Assembly (NCBI RefSeq): GCF_003287975.1
Contig: NZ_QMKQ01000005.1
Span: forward strand, 1-64,000
DNA: 64,000 bases
Direction: 5' to 3'
Source: Arthrobacter sp. AQ5-05
GTDB lineage: Bacteria > Actinomycetota > Actinomycetes > Actinomycetales > Micrococcaceae
Position 1 is the first letter of the stretch; each line of letters opens with the position of its first letter. A program made the translations under genes and the position numbers. This document shows, piece by piece, positions 8,416 to 16,147 of this stretch. The notes under the pieces were generated by a model that did no database searches, was not told the DNA's origin, and saw only the letters and a list, made by a program, of their open reading frames with translations.

Positions 8416-9930
8416 ATGGCCATGTCGGTCAAGGAACTGCTGGACGAGCCGCAGCTGGGTCTGCGGCTGCTGGCCGGCGCGGACGGGTTGGGGCATCCGA
8501 TCACTTGGTCCCACACCTCGGACCTGCCCCACCTCTGGGAATGGGTCTCGCCCGGAGTGCTGCTGATGACCAACGGGCTTTCGATCCCCAAGGAGCCGGA
8601 GGCGCAGGTCCATTTGGCCCGATCACTGGTGGCGGCCGGCGCGGTCGCCTTGGCGGTGGGCGAGAAGATGCATGCCCCGGAATTCTCCGAGCAATTCCTC
8701 GCGGCCTGCGAAGCACTCCCGCTCCCCTTGGTTTCCGTTCCCTACCCGTTGCCCTTCATGGCAATTTCGCGGTCGATTGCCGAGGCGAGCCTGCTCGAGG
8801 AATCACGGCGGATCAAGCAAACCGCCCGCATCTACGACCTGCTGCGCAAGGCGACGACGCCGGGGGAGACCTGGAGCCAGCTGCTGGCCGGGATCGGCAA
8901 GGAAATCCGCGCGCGGCTCTACGTGGTGGATGACCGCTGCCAACATCCCTGGCAACCCGGCGACGCGGCCCTGCCCGAGGATGTGTTGGTGCGGGTGCGG
9001 AGGGTCGCCAGCGAATCCACGGCTGAGACCCGGCACTTCCTGTGGACCGCCGATGGCGGGGAATCCATGTTGATCATGGAAATTCCCACCCATCCGCATG
9101 CGCTACTGGTGATCCTGCCCGATGACCAGATGCAGCCGGACGGCGTGGTCTTGTTGCACTCGGCCACCGTATTGGGGCTGGGTCTGTCGCGTTCTGCCCT
9201 GGCGATGGAAAGCCGCTACCGCGCCGGCGGCGAATTCCTGTTGCAGTCCTTTGAGGGGCGCCTCGGGGCAGCCGAGGCCGCCCGCCGCCTCGAGGACTTC
9301 GGGTTTCCGGCCGGCAAGCTGCGCCTGGTATCTGTCCCGGCCCGGGCGGAGGTCGGTTTGCCCGAAGTCCACAGTGCGCTGTGGCGCCACGGCATCAACA
9401 GTGTCTGCGTGGTGGGCGAGGGCAAATTGCATCTGATGGTCTCCGAATATTGCCCGGAGGACCTGCTGCTGCATGTCTTTGATCCTTCGCTGCCCATCGG
9501 ACTGGGTACGCCCGTGGGCATCGAGGCGATCGCGCGCGGGTTGCGCGAATCCCTGTGGGCGCTGGGGCAGGCGACCGCCCGGGGCGTGCGGTTGGTTGGC
9601 TACTCGGAGGATGCTCCGTGGTTCGGGCTGGGTGGCCATCGCGATGGCGCGGAGCTGGTGCAGCGGCTGCTGGGTCCGGTGATCGAACATGACCGGCTCC
9701 ACGGAACGGACTTCATGGCCACGTTGCGCAGTTACCTGGACAACCAGCGTTCGGCCCAGAAGGTCGCGGCACTGCTTTTTGTCCACCGGCAAACCGTCAT
9801 CTACCGCATCCGCAAGATCGGCGAACTCACCGGCCTTGACGTGGCCGAAACCTCCGCGGTCGCCCAGCTGTGGCTGGCGTTCCAGGTGCACGAGGCCATG
9901 GGTACGGGGGAGCGTGCACCGCGCGGGTGA
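8416..9930 (+). CDS. PucR-family transcriptional regulator
   Basis: This is a 504-residue regulator. The N-terminal purine-catabolism (PucR) domain (about 1-125, with VSPGVLLMTNG and LPLPLVSVPYPLPFM) is followed by a GAF-like middle region. The C-terminal PucR helix-turn-helix is at about 430-495 (SYLDNQRSAQKVAALLFVHR, then TVIYRIRKIGELTG). The ATG at 8416 has GAAGGGG about nine bases upstream. It is divergent from the MFS/ureohydrolase operon with about 200 bases between, the usual arrangement for a substrate-responsive activator. The effector is probably the guanidino compound or its product, inferred from neighbours. Confidence 0.85.
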   Translation: MAMSVKELLDEPQLGLRLLAGADGLGHPITWSHTSDLPHLWEWVSPGVLLMTNGLSIPKEPEAQVHLARSLVAAGAVALAVGEKMHAPEFSEQFLAACEALPLPLVSVPYPLPFMAISRSIAEASLLEESRRIKQTARIYDLLRKATTPGETWSQLLAGIGKEIRARLYVVDDRCQHPWQPGDAALPEDVLVRVRRVASESTAETRHFLWTADGGESMLIMEIPTHPHALLVILPDDQMQPDGVVLLHSATVLGLGLSRSALAMESRYRAGGEFLLQSFEGRLGAAEAARRLEDFGFPAGKLRLVSVPARAEVGLPEVHSALWRHGINSVCVVGEGKLHLMVSEYCPEDLLLHVFDPSLPIGLGTPVGIEAIARGLRESLWALGQATARGVRLVGYSEDAPWFGLGGHRDGAELVQRLLGPVIEHDRLHGTDFMATLRSYLDNQRSAQKVAALLFVHRQTVIYRIRKIGELTGLDVAETSAVAQLWLAFQVHEAMGTGERAPRG

Positions 9931-9983
9931 AACCCCGGCGTGTTTTTCTCGCCCAATATCAGTGGCTGCCGGGAACCGTCTGC

Positions 9984-10985
9984 TTAGCAGAAGTAGTCAC
10001 CGTGTTTGGCACGCGCTGCGGTGTCGATGCGGACCTTGGGCAGCGGGTCGACCAGGTTCCAGGGGAGCACGCCGGCGGTGATCAGGATGGCCGGCACGTT
10101 CAGGTGCAAGGCCGCGTCCACCCACCCGTGCCCCGGCACCCCGGTGACATCACGGGGTGCCAACAGCATGGTGGCGGCTGCAAGCCGGATCAGGGGCACG
10201 GCAACAACCAGTTCCAGGACCGTGCTGTTGGCCACGAAGCGCCACGACCGGCCGTCGGCCCGGTAGCGGGAGATCTCCAGCACTGCAGTGGCCGGCAGTC
10301 CGGCCATCAGCAACGGGATCCACACGGGCCAAGGCTCCGCGTTGAGCGTCGGGATCGATTCCCCGCCCACCCCCCCCGTGAAGGGAGAACTGGAGTGTTG
10401 CCACGGCAGGCAGGGAACTCCGAGGCGTGCCACGTGGACCGCTGCCAGGGTGTCTCCCCGGCGAACCCCGCCCGGAGGCGTATCGGGCAGCGTCGACGGG
10501 TCCCATTTGGCACGTGTCTGCCTTGAACCGGGACCGCGCTCGATGATCGCAAAGATGGGGGTGGTCCGGAAGAAAATGTGCATGGCGACACCGATCGCCG
10601 CGATGATGCCGCCGCCGATGATTTCGCCCGCGTCGCCGTCGGCGGGAAAGGTGCCCGGCATCACCGCGGTGCCGATGGCCGGCAGCACCGTTGCCGCCAG
10701 GATCATGGGCAGGCGGATGCACGCGGGGAACTGGTCGGGGCCGATGAGAGGCAACGGCTTGTTCGAACAGTCCGCCGCCAGGCGCAGAGGATCCCCGAGC
10801 TCCAGCAGGGCCGCGCCCGGCGTCCTCCGGAGTGCTCCCGGCCACCAGGCGTGCCTCTCCCAGGTCCTCGAGGGCGGCCGCGGCTTCTGCCTCCATGTCC
10901 GCGCGTTGGGATTCCGGTACGGAGCGGGACACCGCCGTGCGGCAACGGTTGGATAGGGTGCTCAGGGCAATTCCCAATGGGGTGG
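9984..10985 (-). pseudogene. HAAS-domain membrane protein, frameshifted
   Basis: This is a partner membrane protein of PadR regulators. The N-terminal helical HAAS domain reads in one frame (LSTLSNRC, RSVPESQRADME, EARLVAGSTPEDA). It then shifts near 10830, since the expected ALLELGDPLRLAADCSNKP continues in another frame. From there the frame is open to the stop at 9984, with membrane segments LPMILAATVLPAIGTAV, IIAAIGVAMHIFF and FAIIERGPGS followed by RAKWDPSTLPDTPPGGVRRG. The normal start codon is not evident. It sits directly downstream of a frameshifted PadR gene, so the whole two-gene unit appears dead unless the shifts are sequencing errors. The family couples PadR-controlled transcription to membrane stress. 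Confidence 0.65.
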
Positions 10986-11323
10986 GTTCGATTTTTCGGA
11001 ACGCAATGCGTGAAGGGACGTGGCCAAGTGGTTCCACTCGGTTTCAAGGGCACCAGGCAGGCTCCGCCCGGCATTGCTGGTCCTGTTCATCTTGCGGGGG
11101 CGGGACCCGGTGGTGTCCCACTCGGCTACCCATGGCCCTGTTTCTCGAGGCGACGCAGCAACGGGTGGGACGTGTTGGCATCCACGCTCAGTCCCGATTC
11201 CTCCAGCACCGCCGGCAGGCCGTAGCCGTGGCCAGGAGTTTCGAGCGTCGCGAGGGCGGCCAGCACCACGGTGCCGCGGCGCAGCTTCTGCCGGTGTCCG
11301 GCCAGGACTTCTTCATCGATCAT
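10962..11323 (-). pseudogene. PadR-family regulator, frameshifted
   Basis: The first half (MIDEEVLAGHRQKLRRGT, ETPGHGYGLPAVLEESG, LLRRLEKQG) is a typical PadR winged helix starting at 11321-11323. A single-base shift at about 11127-11131 puts a TAG in frame. The rest continues in the next frame as VAEWDTTGSRPRKMNRTSNA, then ALETEWNHLATSLHALRSEK, ending at 10962. Joined, the two parts make a normal-length PadR of roughly 115-120 residues. Its downstream HAAS gene is also shifted. PadR proteins usually repress themselves and the adjacent membrane gene. Confidence 0.7.
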
Positions 11324-11656
11324 GGTTCACGCGGTCCGGTGTCACAGACAGCAGTGTCCAGGGACACTTCTCGCCGGTTTGCCTTGGGCCGAAGGCCGTG
11401 TGTGACGCACTTCGTCGACGAAGATCCGTGGGCAGCCCTCCCGGTGACCCCGGTAATGCCGGTTTTGCCTGGGTGTTGGGCTCCGGAAGCGGATCCGCAT
11501 CCAGCGACAGGCGCGCGTCTTGGTGGCCGGCCCCAGGGGGATGGCCATATCCGGCAGGTTCCGGTGGCCTAGGCTTCATGGGAGGGAAATGTTTGGTTGC
11601 CGAGACCAGCAGACGACGGAGTCGCCTGCACCAAGGCACGATCAGGAGACGAGTAT
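11324..11656. other. Intergenic stretch without a recognisable gene
   Basis: About 330 bases lie between the decayed PadR gene and the alarmone synthetase gene. Open frames on both strands lack domains, ribosome sites or sensible composition. The last 20 bases hold the AGGAGA ribosome site of the following gene. Nothing else was seen. Confidence 0.6.
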
Positions 11657-12349
11657 ATGAGTGGGTCCACCGAGTGGTTCGACAGCGTAGGTCCGGAGAC
11701 CATCCAACGCATGGTCGACAGCAAGAACCTGCGCGACGGATTCGCCCGGTTCATGCTCAACTACCAGTTCGCCATGGACGAGATCATGACCAAGATCAAC
11801 ATCCTCAAGACCGAGTTCGAGCATCTGCATGACTACAGTCCGATCGAGCACGTCAGCGCCCGGCTGAAATCGCCCGAAAGCCTCCTTGCAAAGGCCAGGC
11901 GTCGCGATCTGCCGTTGAGCTTCGAGACGCTTAGCGGGAACGTGCTTGATGTTGCGGGGGTGCGCATTGTCTGCAGCTTCATCTCCGACGCCTACTGGGT
12001 TGCCAAGATGATCACCTCGCAGCCGGACATCACGGTGGTGGCGGTCAAGGACTACATCGCGGACCCCAAGCCGAACGGCTACAAGAGCCTGCACATCATC
12101 GTCAAGGTCCCGATCTTCCTCTCGGAGTCGGTGCAGAACATCCATGTTGAACTGCAGATCCGCACCGTGGCCATGGACTTCTGGGCCAGTCTTGAACACA
12201 AGATCTACTACAAGTACGACAAGGAAGTTCCTGCGGAACTGCTCGAGGAGCTCAAGGAGGCCGCCGGCGTTGCCGACCGACTCGACTCGACGATGGAGCG
12301 CATCCACAACGAGGTGCACACAGACGCTTCCGGAAGCGCCGAAAGGTAG
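11657..12349 (+). CDS. relQ: Small alarmone synthetase (RelA/SpoT synthetase domain only)
   Basis: This is a 230-residue GTP pyrophosphokinase of the small alarmone synthetase class, making (p)ppGpp from ATP and GTP or GDP. Synthetase motifs are present in order: VAGVRIVCSFISDAYWVAK, KDYIADPKPNGYKSLHIIV (substrate loop with Tyr and Lys) and VELQIRTVAMDFWASLEHKI. No hydrolase, TGS or ACT domain is present. The length fits RelQ/YjbM-type enzymes, so the symbol is by class. The ATG at 11657 has AGGAGA ten bases upstream. Such enzymes are often induced by envelope stress and form tetramers. It is probably monocistronic; a VOC gene with its own operator follows. Confidence 0.85.
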   Translation: MSGSTEWFDSVGPETIQRMVDSKNLRDGFARFMLNYQFAMDEIMTKINILKTEFEHLHDYSPIEHVSARLKSPESLLAKARRRDLPLSFETLSGNVLDVAGVRIVCSFISDAYWVAKMITSQPDITVVAVKDYIADPKPNGYKSLHIIVKVPIFLSESVQNIHVELQIRTVAMDFWASLEHKIYYKYDKEVPAELLEELKEAAGVADRLDSTMERIHNEVHTDASGSAER

Positions 12350-12476
12350 GCTCCTGCGGCCATCGACATCACACGGGGGCATCAGAAGTTCGGGGTTGGA
12401 TTTCCGTGCAATGACATAGTCAAACGGTTGGATCCCGTAGTGGGTGATGGAGGGAACAAGGCCAATTGGTTGTAGC

Positions 12477-12502
12477 TTCAAGTAAATCGTGCCATACTTG
12501 AA
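12477..12502. promoter_or_regulatory. Palindromic operator before the VOC gene
   Basis: TTCAAGTA (12477-12484) and TACTTGAA (12495-12502) are perfect inverted 8-mers separated by ten bases. They lie about 40 bases before the ATG of the VOC dioxygenase-like gene. Position and form suggest a dimeric repressor site, with MarR- or HxlR-type thiol or quinone sensors as candidates. The spacing matches one turn between half-sites. The AT-rich composition contrasts with flanking DNA. Confidence 0.65.
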
Positions 12503-12542
12503 ACAAGAACAATCCACCGCCTCACTCCAAGGAGTCACCACC

Positions 12543-13412
12543 ATGGGCACCACCACACAAGACCAGCTTTCCGCCGAACTGGCCATGGGCACCGTCATGC
12601 TCAAGGTCGGGGACATGAAGAAGATGAGCGACTATTACCAGAAGGCCCTGGGCCTCGAGGTCGTCTCCGAGGGGCCGGCCGGAACCGGCCTGGGCCGCCG
12701 CGGGCTCGAGCTCGTGCACCTGGCCGATGGCAAGGGGCTGGACCTTCCGGGCCGCGGTGAGGCCGGGCTCTTCCACACCGCGCTGCTCTTCGACACCCGC
12801 TCGGACCTGGCCGCCACCGTGCTCTCCGCCGCCCAGTTCGACGGCTCGCTGTTCACCGGCAGCTCCGACCACCTGGTCTCCGAGGCCTTCTACTTCAACG
12901 ATCCCGAGGGCAACGGCATCGAGCTCTACTGGGACCGCCCGCGCGATGCCTGGACCTGGAACGGGGACACCGTTGCCATGGACAGCATCCACCTCGATCC
13001 CAACGACTACCTCAACAAGCACGTCAACGAATCGGCCGTGTCCGGACTGGTGCAGGCCAACGCCGGCATTGGCCACGTCCACCTGCAGGTCGGCGACGTT
13101 CCGACCGCCGAGAAGTTCTACGTCGACACCCTGGGGTTCGCCAAGACCACCGACTTCCACGGCCAGGCACTGTTCGTCTCCGCCGGCGGCTACCACCACC
13201 ACATGGCCATGAACGTGTGGAACTCCCGCGGCGCCGGCCCGCGCAAGGACACCCTGGGCCTGGGCGAGGTCGTCATCACCGTGCCGAACGCCGACGAGGT
13301 CGGCGCGCTGGCCGAGCGGCTCAAGGCCGCCGGGATCTCCAGCCACCACACCGGGGCGGAGCTGCGCTTCGAGGATCCGTGGCGCAACCAGCTGCGCGTG
13401 GCCGTGGGCTAG
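12543..13412 (+). CDS. VOC-family ring-cleavage dioxygenase-like protein
   Basis: This is a 289-residue protein with two vicinal-oxygen-chelate repeats, about residues 15-130 and 175-285. Metal-ligand-like positions include HTALLF and GIELYW in the first repeat, and [18 protein letters not shown] and [15 protein letters not shown] in the second. It resembles CatE/YfiE-type putative catechol-2,3-dioxygenases of Bacillus and actinobacteria. These respond to quinones or diamide and may detoxify catechols. Start chosen at 12543 because AAGGAG lies nine bases upstream. A perfect palindromic operator precedes it and a strong hairpin follows, so it is a single-gene regulated unit. The substrate is unknown. 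Confidence 0.8.
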   Translation: MGTTTQDQLSAELAMGTVMLKVGDMKKMSDYYQKALGLEVVSEGPAGTGLGRRGLELVHLADGKGLDLPGRGEAGLFHTALLFDTRSDLAATVLSAAQFDGSLFTGSSDHLVSEAFYFNDPEGNGIELYWDRPRDAWTWNGDTVAMDSIHLDPNDYLNKHVNESAVSGLVQANAGIGHVHLQVGDVPTAEKFYVDTLGFAKTTDFHGQALFVSAGGYHHHMAMNVWNSRGAGPRKDTLGLGEVVITVPNADEVGALAERLKAAGISSHHTGAELRFEDPWRNQLRVAVG

Positions 13413-13428
13413 CAACAAGGGTTCCGTC

Positions 13429-13480
13429 GGGCGGCGGGCCGGGGATGTCGTGTTTGTGCGGTGTCCCCGGCCCGCCGCCC
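13429..13480 (+). terminator. Hairpin terminator after the VOC gene
   Basis: A 17-base arm GGGCGGCGGGCCGGGGA at 13429-13445 pairs perfectly with 13464-13480 around an 18-base loop. It starts 17 bases after the VOC stop codon. There is no T tract. It also separates the VOC gene from the acetyltransferase gene that begins just after. Confidence 0.75.
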
Positions 13481-13497
13481 GCATTGGGGGTGCGGCC

Positions 13498-14349
13498 ATG
13501 GTCTTGCCAGCGAACACCAACGAAACCACAGGGTTCGGTGGCTATGGTCGTACGATGCATTCACGCCTGAGCGAACTACGCCCGCACCTGATCTCGAGCC
13601 GGATCTTCTTGATGGGTCCCGGGGCCAAGACCATCGAGGCGACCGGGGCCAGCTATGGCGAGCAGACCCTGATCAAGTTCGCCCCGGACCTGTGTCTTGA
13701 GCCCTACGCCACGTATTGGGCGGGAAGCGGCCGGCACCTGCTGAGCATGGGATCCTTCTCCTACACCCACTCCCGGCTGCCGCCGTCCACACGGGTGGGA
13801 CGCTACACCTCCATCGCCAAGGGCGTGAAGGTCATGGGAGCCATGCACCCGCACGAATGGGCCTCCACCAGCCCGGCCTTCTACAACCGCAAGCTCATGA
13901 TGGAAACCTTCGAGAGCGACAGGGGAGAGGCGCCCACCTACCGGGATTTCGAGTACACGCCCGGGCCCGTGGTGGTCGGCAACGACGTGTGGATCGGCGA
14001 AGACGTCACCCTGGGACACGGCGTGAACATCGGCGACGGGGCGGTGGTTGCCTCCAACTCGGTGGTCACCGGCGATGTGCCGCCCTACGCGGTGGTCGGC
14101 GGGGTGCCCGCCAAGACCATACGGCAACGCTTTGACGAGGGCACCGTGAGTGACCTGCGGCGCAGCGCCTGGTGGAACTATTCGCCCACGGCCCTGAACC
14201 AGCTCGATGTCCGCAATCCCGCGGAATTCGCCCGCGGTGCCATCGGCCTCATCGAGGCCGGGGCCATCGAACCCTACGAACCCGAGGTGCTCACGGGCCG
14301 CGAGCTGGCCGCGGCCCTCGCCTCCTCGATGGACTACGCCGGATCCTGA
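13498..14349 (+). CDS. CatB-related O-acetyltransferase (hexapeptide-repeat, xenobiotic type)
   Basis: This is a 283-residue left-handed beta-helix acyltransferase. It has the family's [18 protein letters not shown] start, [20 protein letters not shown], repeat rungs from [20 protein letters not shown], and [20 protein letters not shown]. The closing pattern is [18 protein letters not shown]. His in GAMHPHEW is the likely catalytic base. The family transfers acetyl from acetyl-CoA to hydroxyls such as chloramphenicol, streptogramins or sugars; the substrate here is unknown. The start is uncertain: ATG 13498 has GGGGGTG upstream, while ATG 13555 ([12 protein letters not shown]) matches family starts better. 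The gene follows a strong hairpin, so it has its own promoter. Confidence 0.8.
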   Translation: MVLPANTNETTGFGGYGRTMHSRLSELRPHLISSRIFLMGPGAKTIEATGASYGEQTLIKFAPDLCLEPYATYWAGSGRHLLSMGSFSYTHSRLPPSTRVGRYTSIAKGVKVMGAMHPHEWASTSPAFYNRKLMMETFESDRGEAPTYRDFEYTPGPVVVGNDVWIGEDVTLGHGVNIGDGAVVASNSVVTGDVPPYAVVGGVPAKTIRQRFDEGTVSDLRRSAWWNYSPTALNQLDVRNPAEFARGAIGLIEAGAIEPYEPEVLTGRELAAALASSMDYAGS

Positions 14350-14544
14350 GCGTTTCACGGAGCGGGCGCGCTGGAATAGCCCTGATGGCGATCCATCGCC
14401 CGCCGATTCCGGCAGCCGCACGGCTCAAATGGCGGCCGAATGCGTGGTTCCACGGATGCGCCAACGCCGCCGGCGGCGCACCATGAATCCAGGAGTCGAT
14501 GACCGGCGCCATGCGCTCGCGTCCCGGTCCGAATGGAGGAATCA

Positions 14545-14966
14545 TGCAAACGGGAATCCACTGGGCGGTGCCAGCGGGACCGGCTACCTTGCCCTCGCCG
14601 CGGGGGCGATCGGTGTGGCAACGGCAGCAGCGCCGGGACTGATGCACGGCACGGAAATCTCCAGGTCGGCCCGAAGATCTTTGGGCCTGCCAGCGACATG
14701 CTGGGCGGGCTGTCGAATCTGTGCGTTGCAGGGTTCTTCATCCGCCTGCAGCGCGCCGTGCGATCCCGGGGATGGCCGTGGTCGTGGTGCTGCTGGCACC
14801 GGCAGGGTGGATGCAGTGGACGGTTCTTGCCGTTGGTGGGGTGGTCGGGCTCACCGGCCGGGTCGACATGCCCGTGGGGTTCATCCTCTTCGGGTGGCAT
14901 CTGGTTGCACGTCCCACCGTGGCCGGCCCCCTGGATCCCGCGCCGGGCGGGCCCCGCACCGCGTAG
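14545..14966 (+). pseudogene. Decayed small membrane protein with two frameshifts
   Basis: Between 14350 and 15206 no intact gene is visible, but three consecutive pieces in three frames read as one membrane protein. They are SGTGYLALAAGAIGVATAAA (frame 1, to about 14660), IFGPASDMLGGLSNLCVAGF (frame 2, to about 14770) and MAVVVVLLAPAGWMQWTVLA followed by VGLTGRVDMPVGFILFGWHL (frame 3, to 14966). The hydrophobic pattern is continuous across the shifts, giving four membrane segments. The family is not recognised. The flanks to 15206 hold nothing else. The evidence is pattern reading only, so this is tentative. Confidence 0.45.
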
Positions 14967-15206
14967 CGTCGACGGGGTGTCCATGGGCGGCGTCCCGCGT
15001 CCGGAGAATCCGCGCCGGGTTCCACGGCCGGATGGTCCTTGACTCGACCGATGGATACCGAGTCCGTCTGCACGCTGTACGTGGGCAACTCCCTCAGGTG
15101 GGTTACGTCGCTCCATGCGGGGCTCCGGGATTCGCAGCGTGGGACGCAGCGTGCCGCCCGGGCTGCCCGGTGGTTTGACGTTCCGGGCCAAGCGATGCGT
15201 GTGCGT

Positions 15207-15641
15207 CTAGCGGGAGTCCAGTAGACGGTGCTTGAGTTCCTTGACGCGTGCGTGGATGTCATCGCGGATGAGTTCCATGCGATCCCGGCCTTCGATCCCA
15301 CGCAGGGAAGGTTCGTCGGTCTCCCAAACCTCGATCTGGACGCCGTCAACGGCCGGAACGTTGGCCTCGGTGCCCAGAACCACAACGCGCCCGGCGGCCC
15401 GCATGTTCTCCTCGGTCAACGCCTTGGGCTTTTCGTCGCCGATGTCGGCGCAGATCTCCAGCAGGACCTCGGCCGAGAGCCCGTTGATGGCGGTCCCGGG
15501 CTTCGTGCCGGCCGAGGTGACGGTGATGTCGTCGCCGGCCTCGAGCTTCATGAGGCCCGCGGCCATCTGGGATTTTCCGCCGTTCTTGACGCACACAAAC
15601 AGGACGGCGGGGCGCCCGGGCTGCAAAGGCGCGGAGCTCAT
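15207..15641 (-). CDS. Low-molecular-weight phosphatase/arsenate reductase-like protein with CX5K loop
   Basis: This 144-residue protein has the LMW-phosphatase/arsenate-reductase fold. Its P-loop reads FVCVKNGGKSQMAAG (Cys17), so the invariant Arg of CX5R is Lys23. The later ENMRAAGRVVVLGTEANVPA and VWETDEPSLRGIEGRD with RDDIHARVKEL match the family C-terminus. It overlaps arsR by four bases (ATGA) and so is in the arsR transcript. A canonical ArsC is encoded on the other side of acr3. The substitution may mark an arsenate-tuned or non-catalytic subgroup. It could bind oxyanion without reducing it. No further Cys residues are seen, so any reduction would need an external thiol such as mycothiol. 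Confidence 0.8.
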   Translation of the reverse strand: MSSAPLQPGRPAVLFVCVKNGGKSQMAAGLMKLEAGDDITVTSAGTKPGTAINGLSAEVLLEICADIGDEKPKALTEENMRAAGRVVVLGTEANVPAVDGVQIEVWETDEPSLRGIEGRDRMELIRDDIHARVKELKHRLLDSR

Positions 15642-16030
15642 CGGCTGGCCTTCGGGCTGAGCGTTGCCGCCAACGAATCCAGCGCACCGGGGACCAGCGA
15701 GTAGTAGGCCCAGACGCCGCGCTTTTCGCGGGTCAGCAGCCCCGCCTCCACCATGATCTTCAGGTGGTGGGAGACCGTCGGTTGGCCGAGGTTCAACGGC
15801 TCGGACAAGTCGCAGACACAGGTCTCGGCGTCCGGCGAGGAGGAAACGATCGACAGGATGCGCAGCCGGTTGGGGTCGGCGAGCGCCTTGAAGCGCGCCG
15901 CCAGGGCCTCGGCCTCGCCGGCCAGCAAGGACTCCTGCCCGTGGGATGGAACGCAGCACGGGGCTTGTGTTTCCTGCACGGGAACCACGGGGGATTCCCG
16001 ACGCATGGGGGTGGCAACCGGTGTGGGCAT
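15638..16030 (-). CDS. arsR: ArsR-family arsenical repressor
   Basis: This is a 130-residue winged-helix repressor. The DNA-binding segment is about 50-105 (RFKALADPNRLRILSIVSS, LGQPTVSHHLKIMVEAGLL, then KRGVWAYYSLV). Candidate As(III) thiols are an N-terminal vicinal pair Cys25-Cys26 (APCCVPS) and Cys71/Cys73 in ETCVCDL. This resembles the Corynebacterium glutamicum ArsR arrangement, where two N-terminal cysteines of one chain pair with one in the fold. The start at 16030 is preferred (GAGG upstream) because an upstream ATG at 16096 lies inside the operator. It is divergent from acr3 and co-transcribed with the arsC-like gene. Confidence 0.9.
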   Translation of the reverse strand: MPTPVATPMRRESPVVPVQETQAPCCVPSHGQESLLAGEAEALAARFKALADPNRLRILSIVSSSPDAETCVCDLSEPLNLGQPTVSHHLKIMVEAGLLTREKRGVWAYYSLVPGALDSLAATLSPKASR

Positions 16031-16077
16031 GTGCCTTGCCTCGCTTTCCTTCGGCTCCCGGACGGGAGATTGACAAT

Positions 16078-16122
16078 CATCGATATATGCAACCATACTC
16101 GATGCATCGACACTCGTCGATG
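16078..16122. promoter_or_regulatory. Divergent ars operator region
   Basis: Four copies of the hexamer CATCGA/TCGATG form two inverted pairs: 16078-16083 with 16099-16104, and 16105-16110 with 16117-16122. The middle two abut as the perfect 12-base palindrome TCGATGCATCGA (16099-16110). The cluster lies between the arsR and acr3 starts. It is the natural site for ArsR to repress both directions. Confidence 0.75.
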
Positions 16123-16147
16123 CCTAGCCTTGTGGAGTGAACCCGAC

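Noticed and set aside
11126-11131. Programmed frameshift in the PadR gene
   Set aside because: No slippery heptamer or downstream structure, and the partner HAAS gene is shifted too; decay or read error is simpler.
15207-16076. 289-codon fusion of arsR region and arsC-like protein
   Set aside because: The upstream 145 codons are an out-of-frame reading of arsR; the true protein starts at 15641, overlapping arsR by ATGA.
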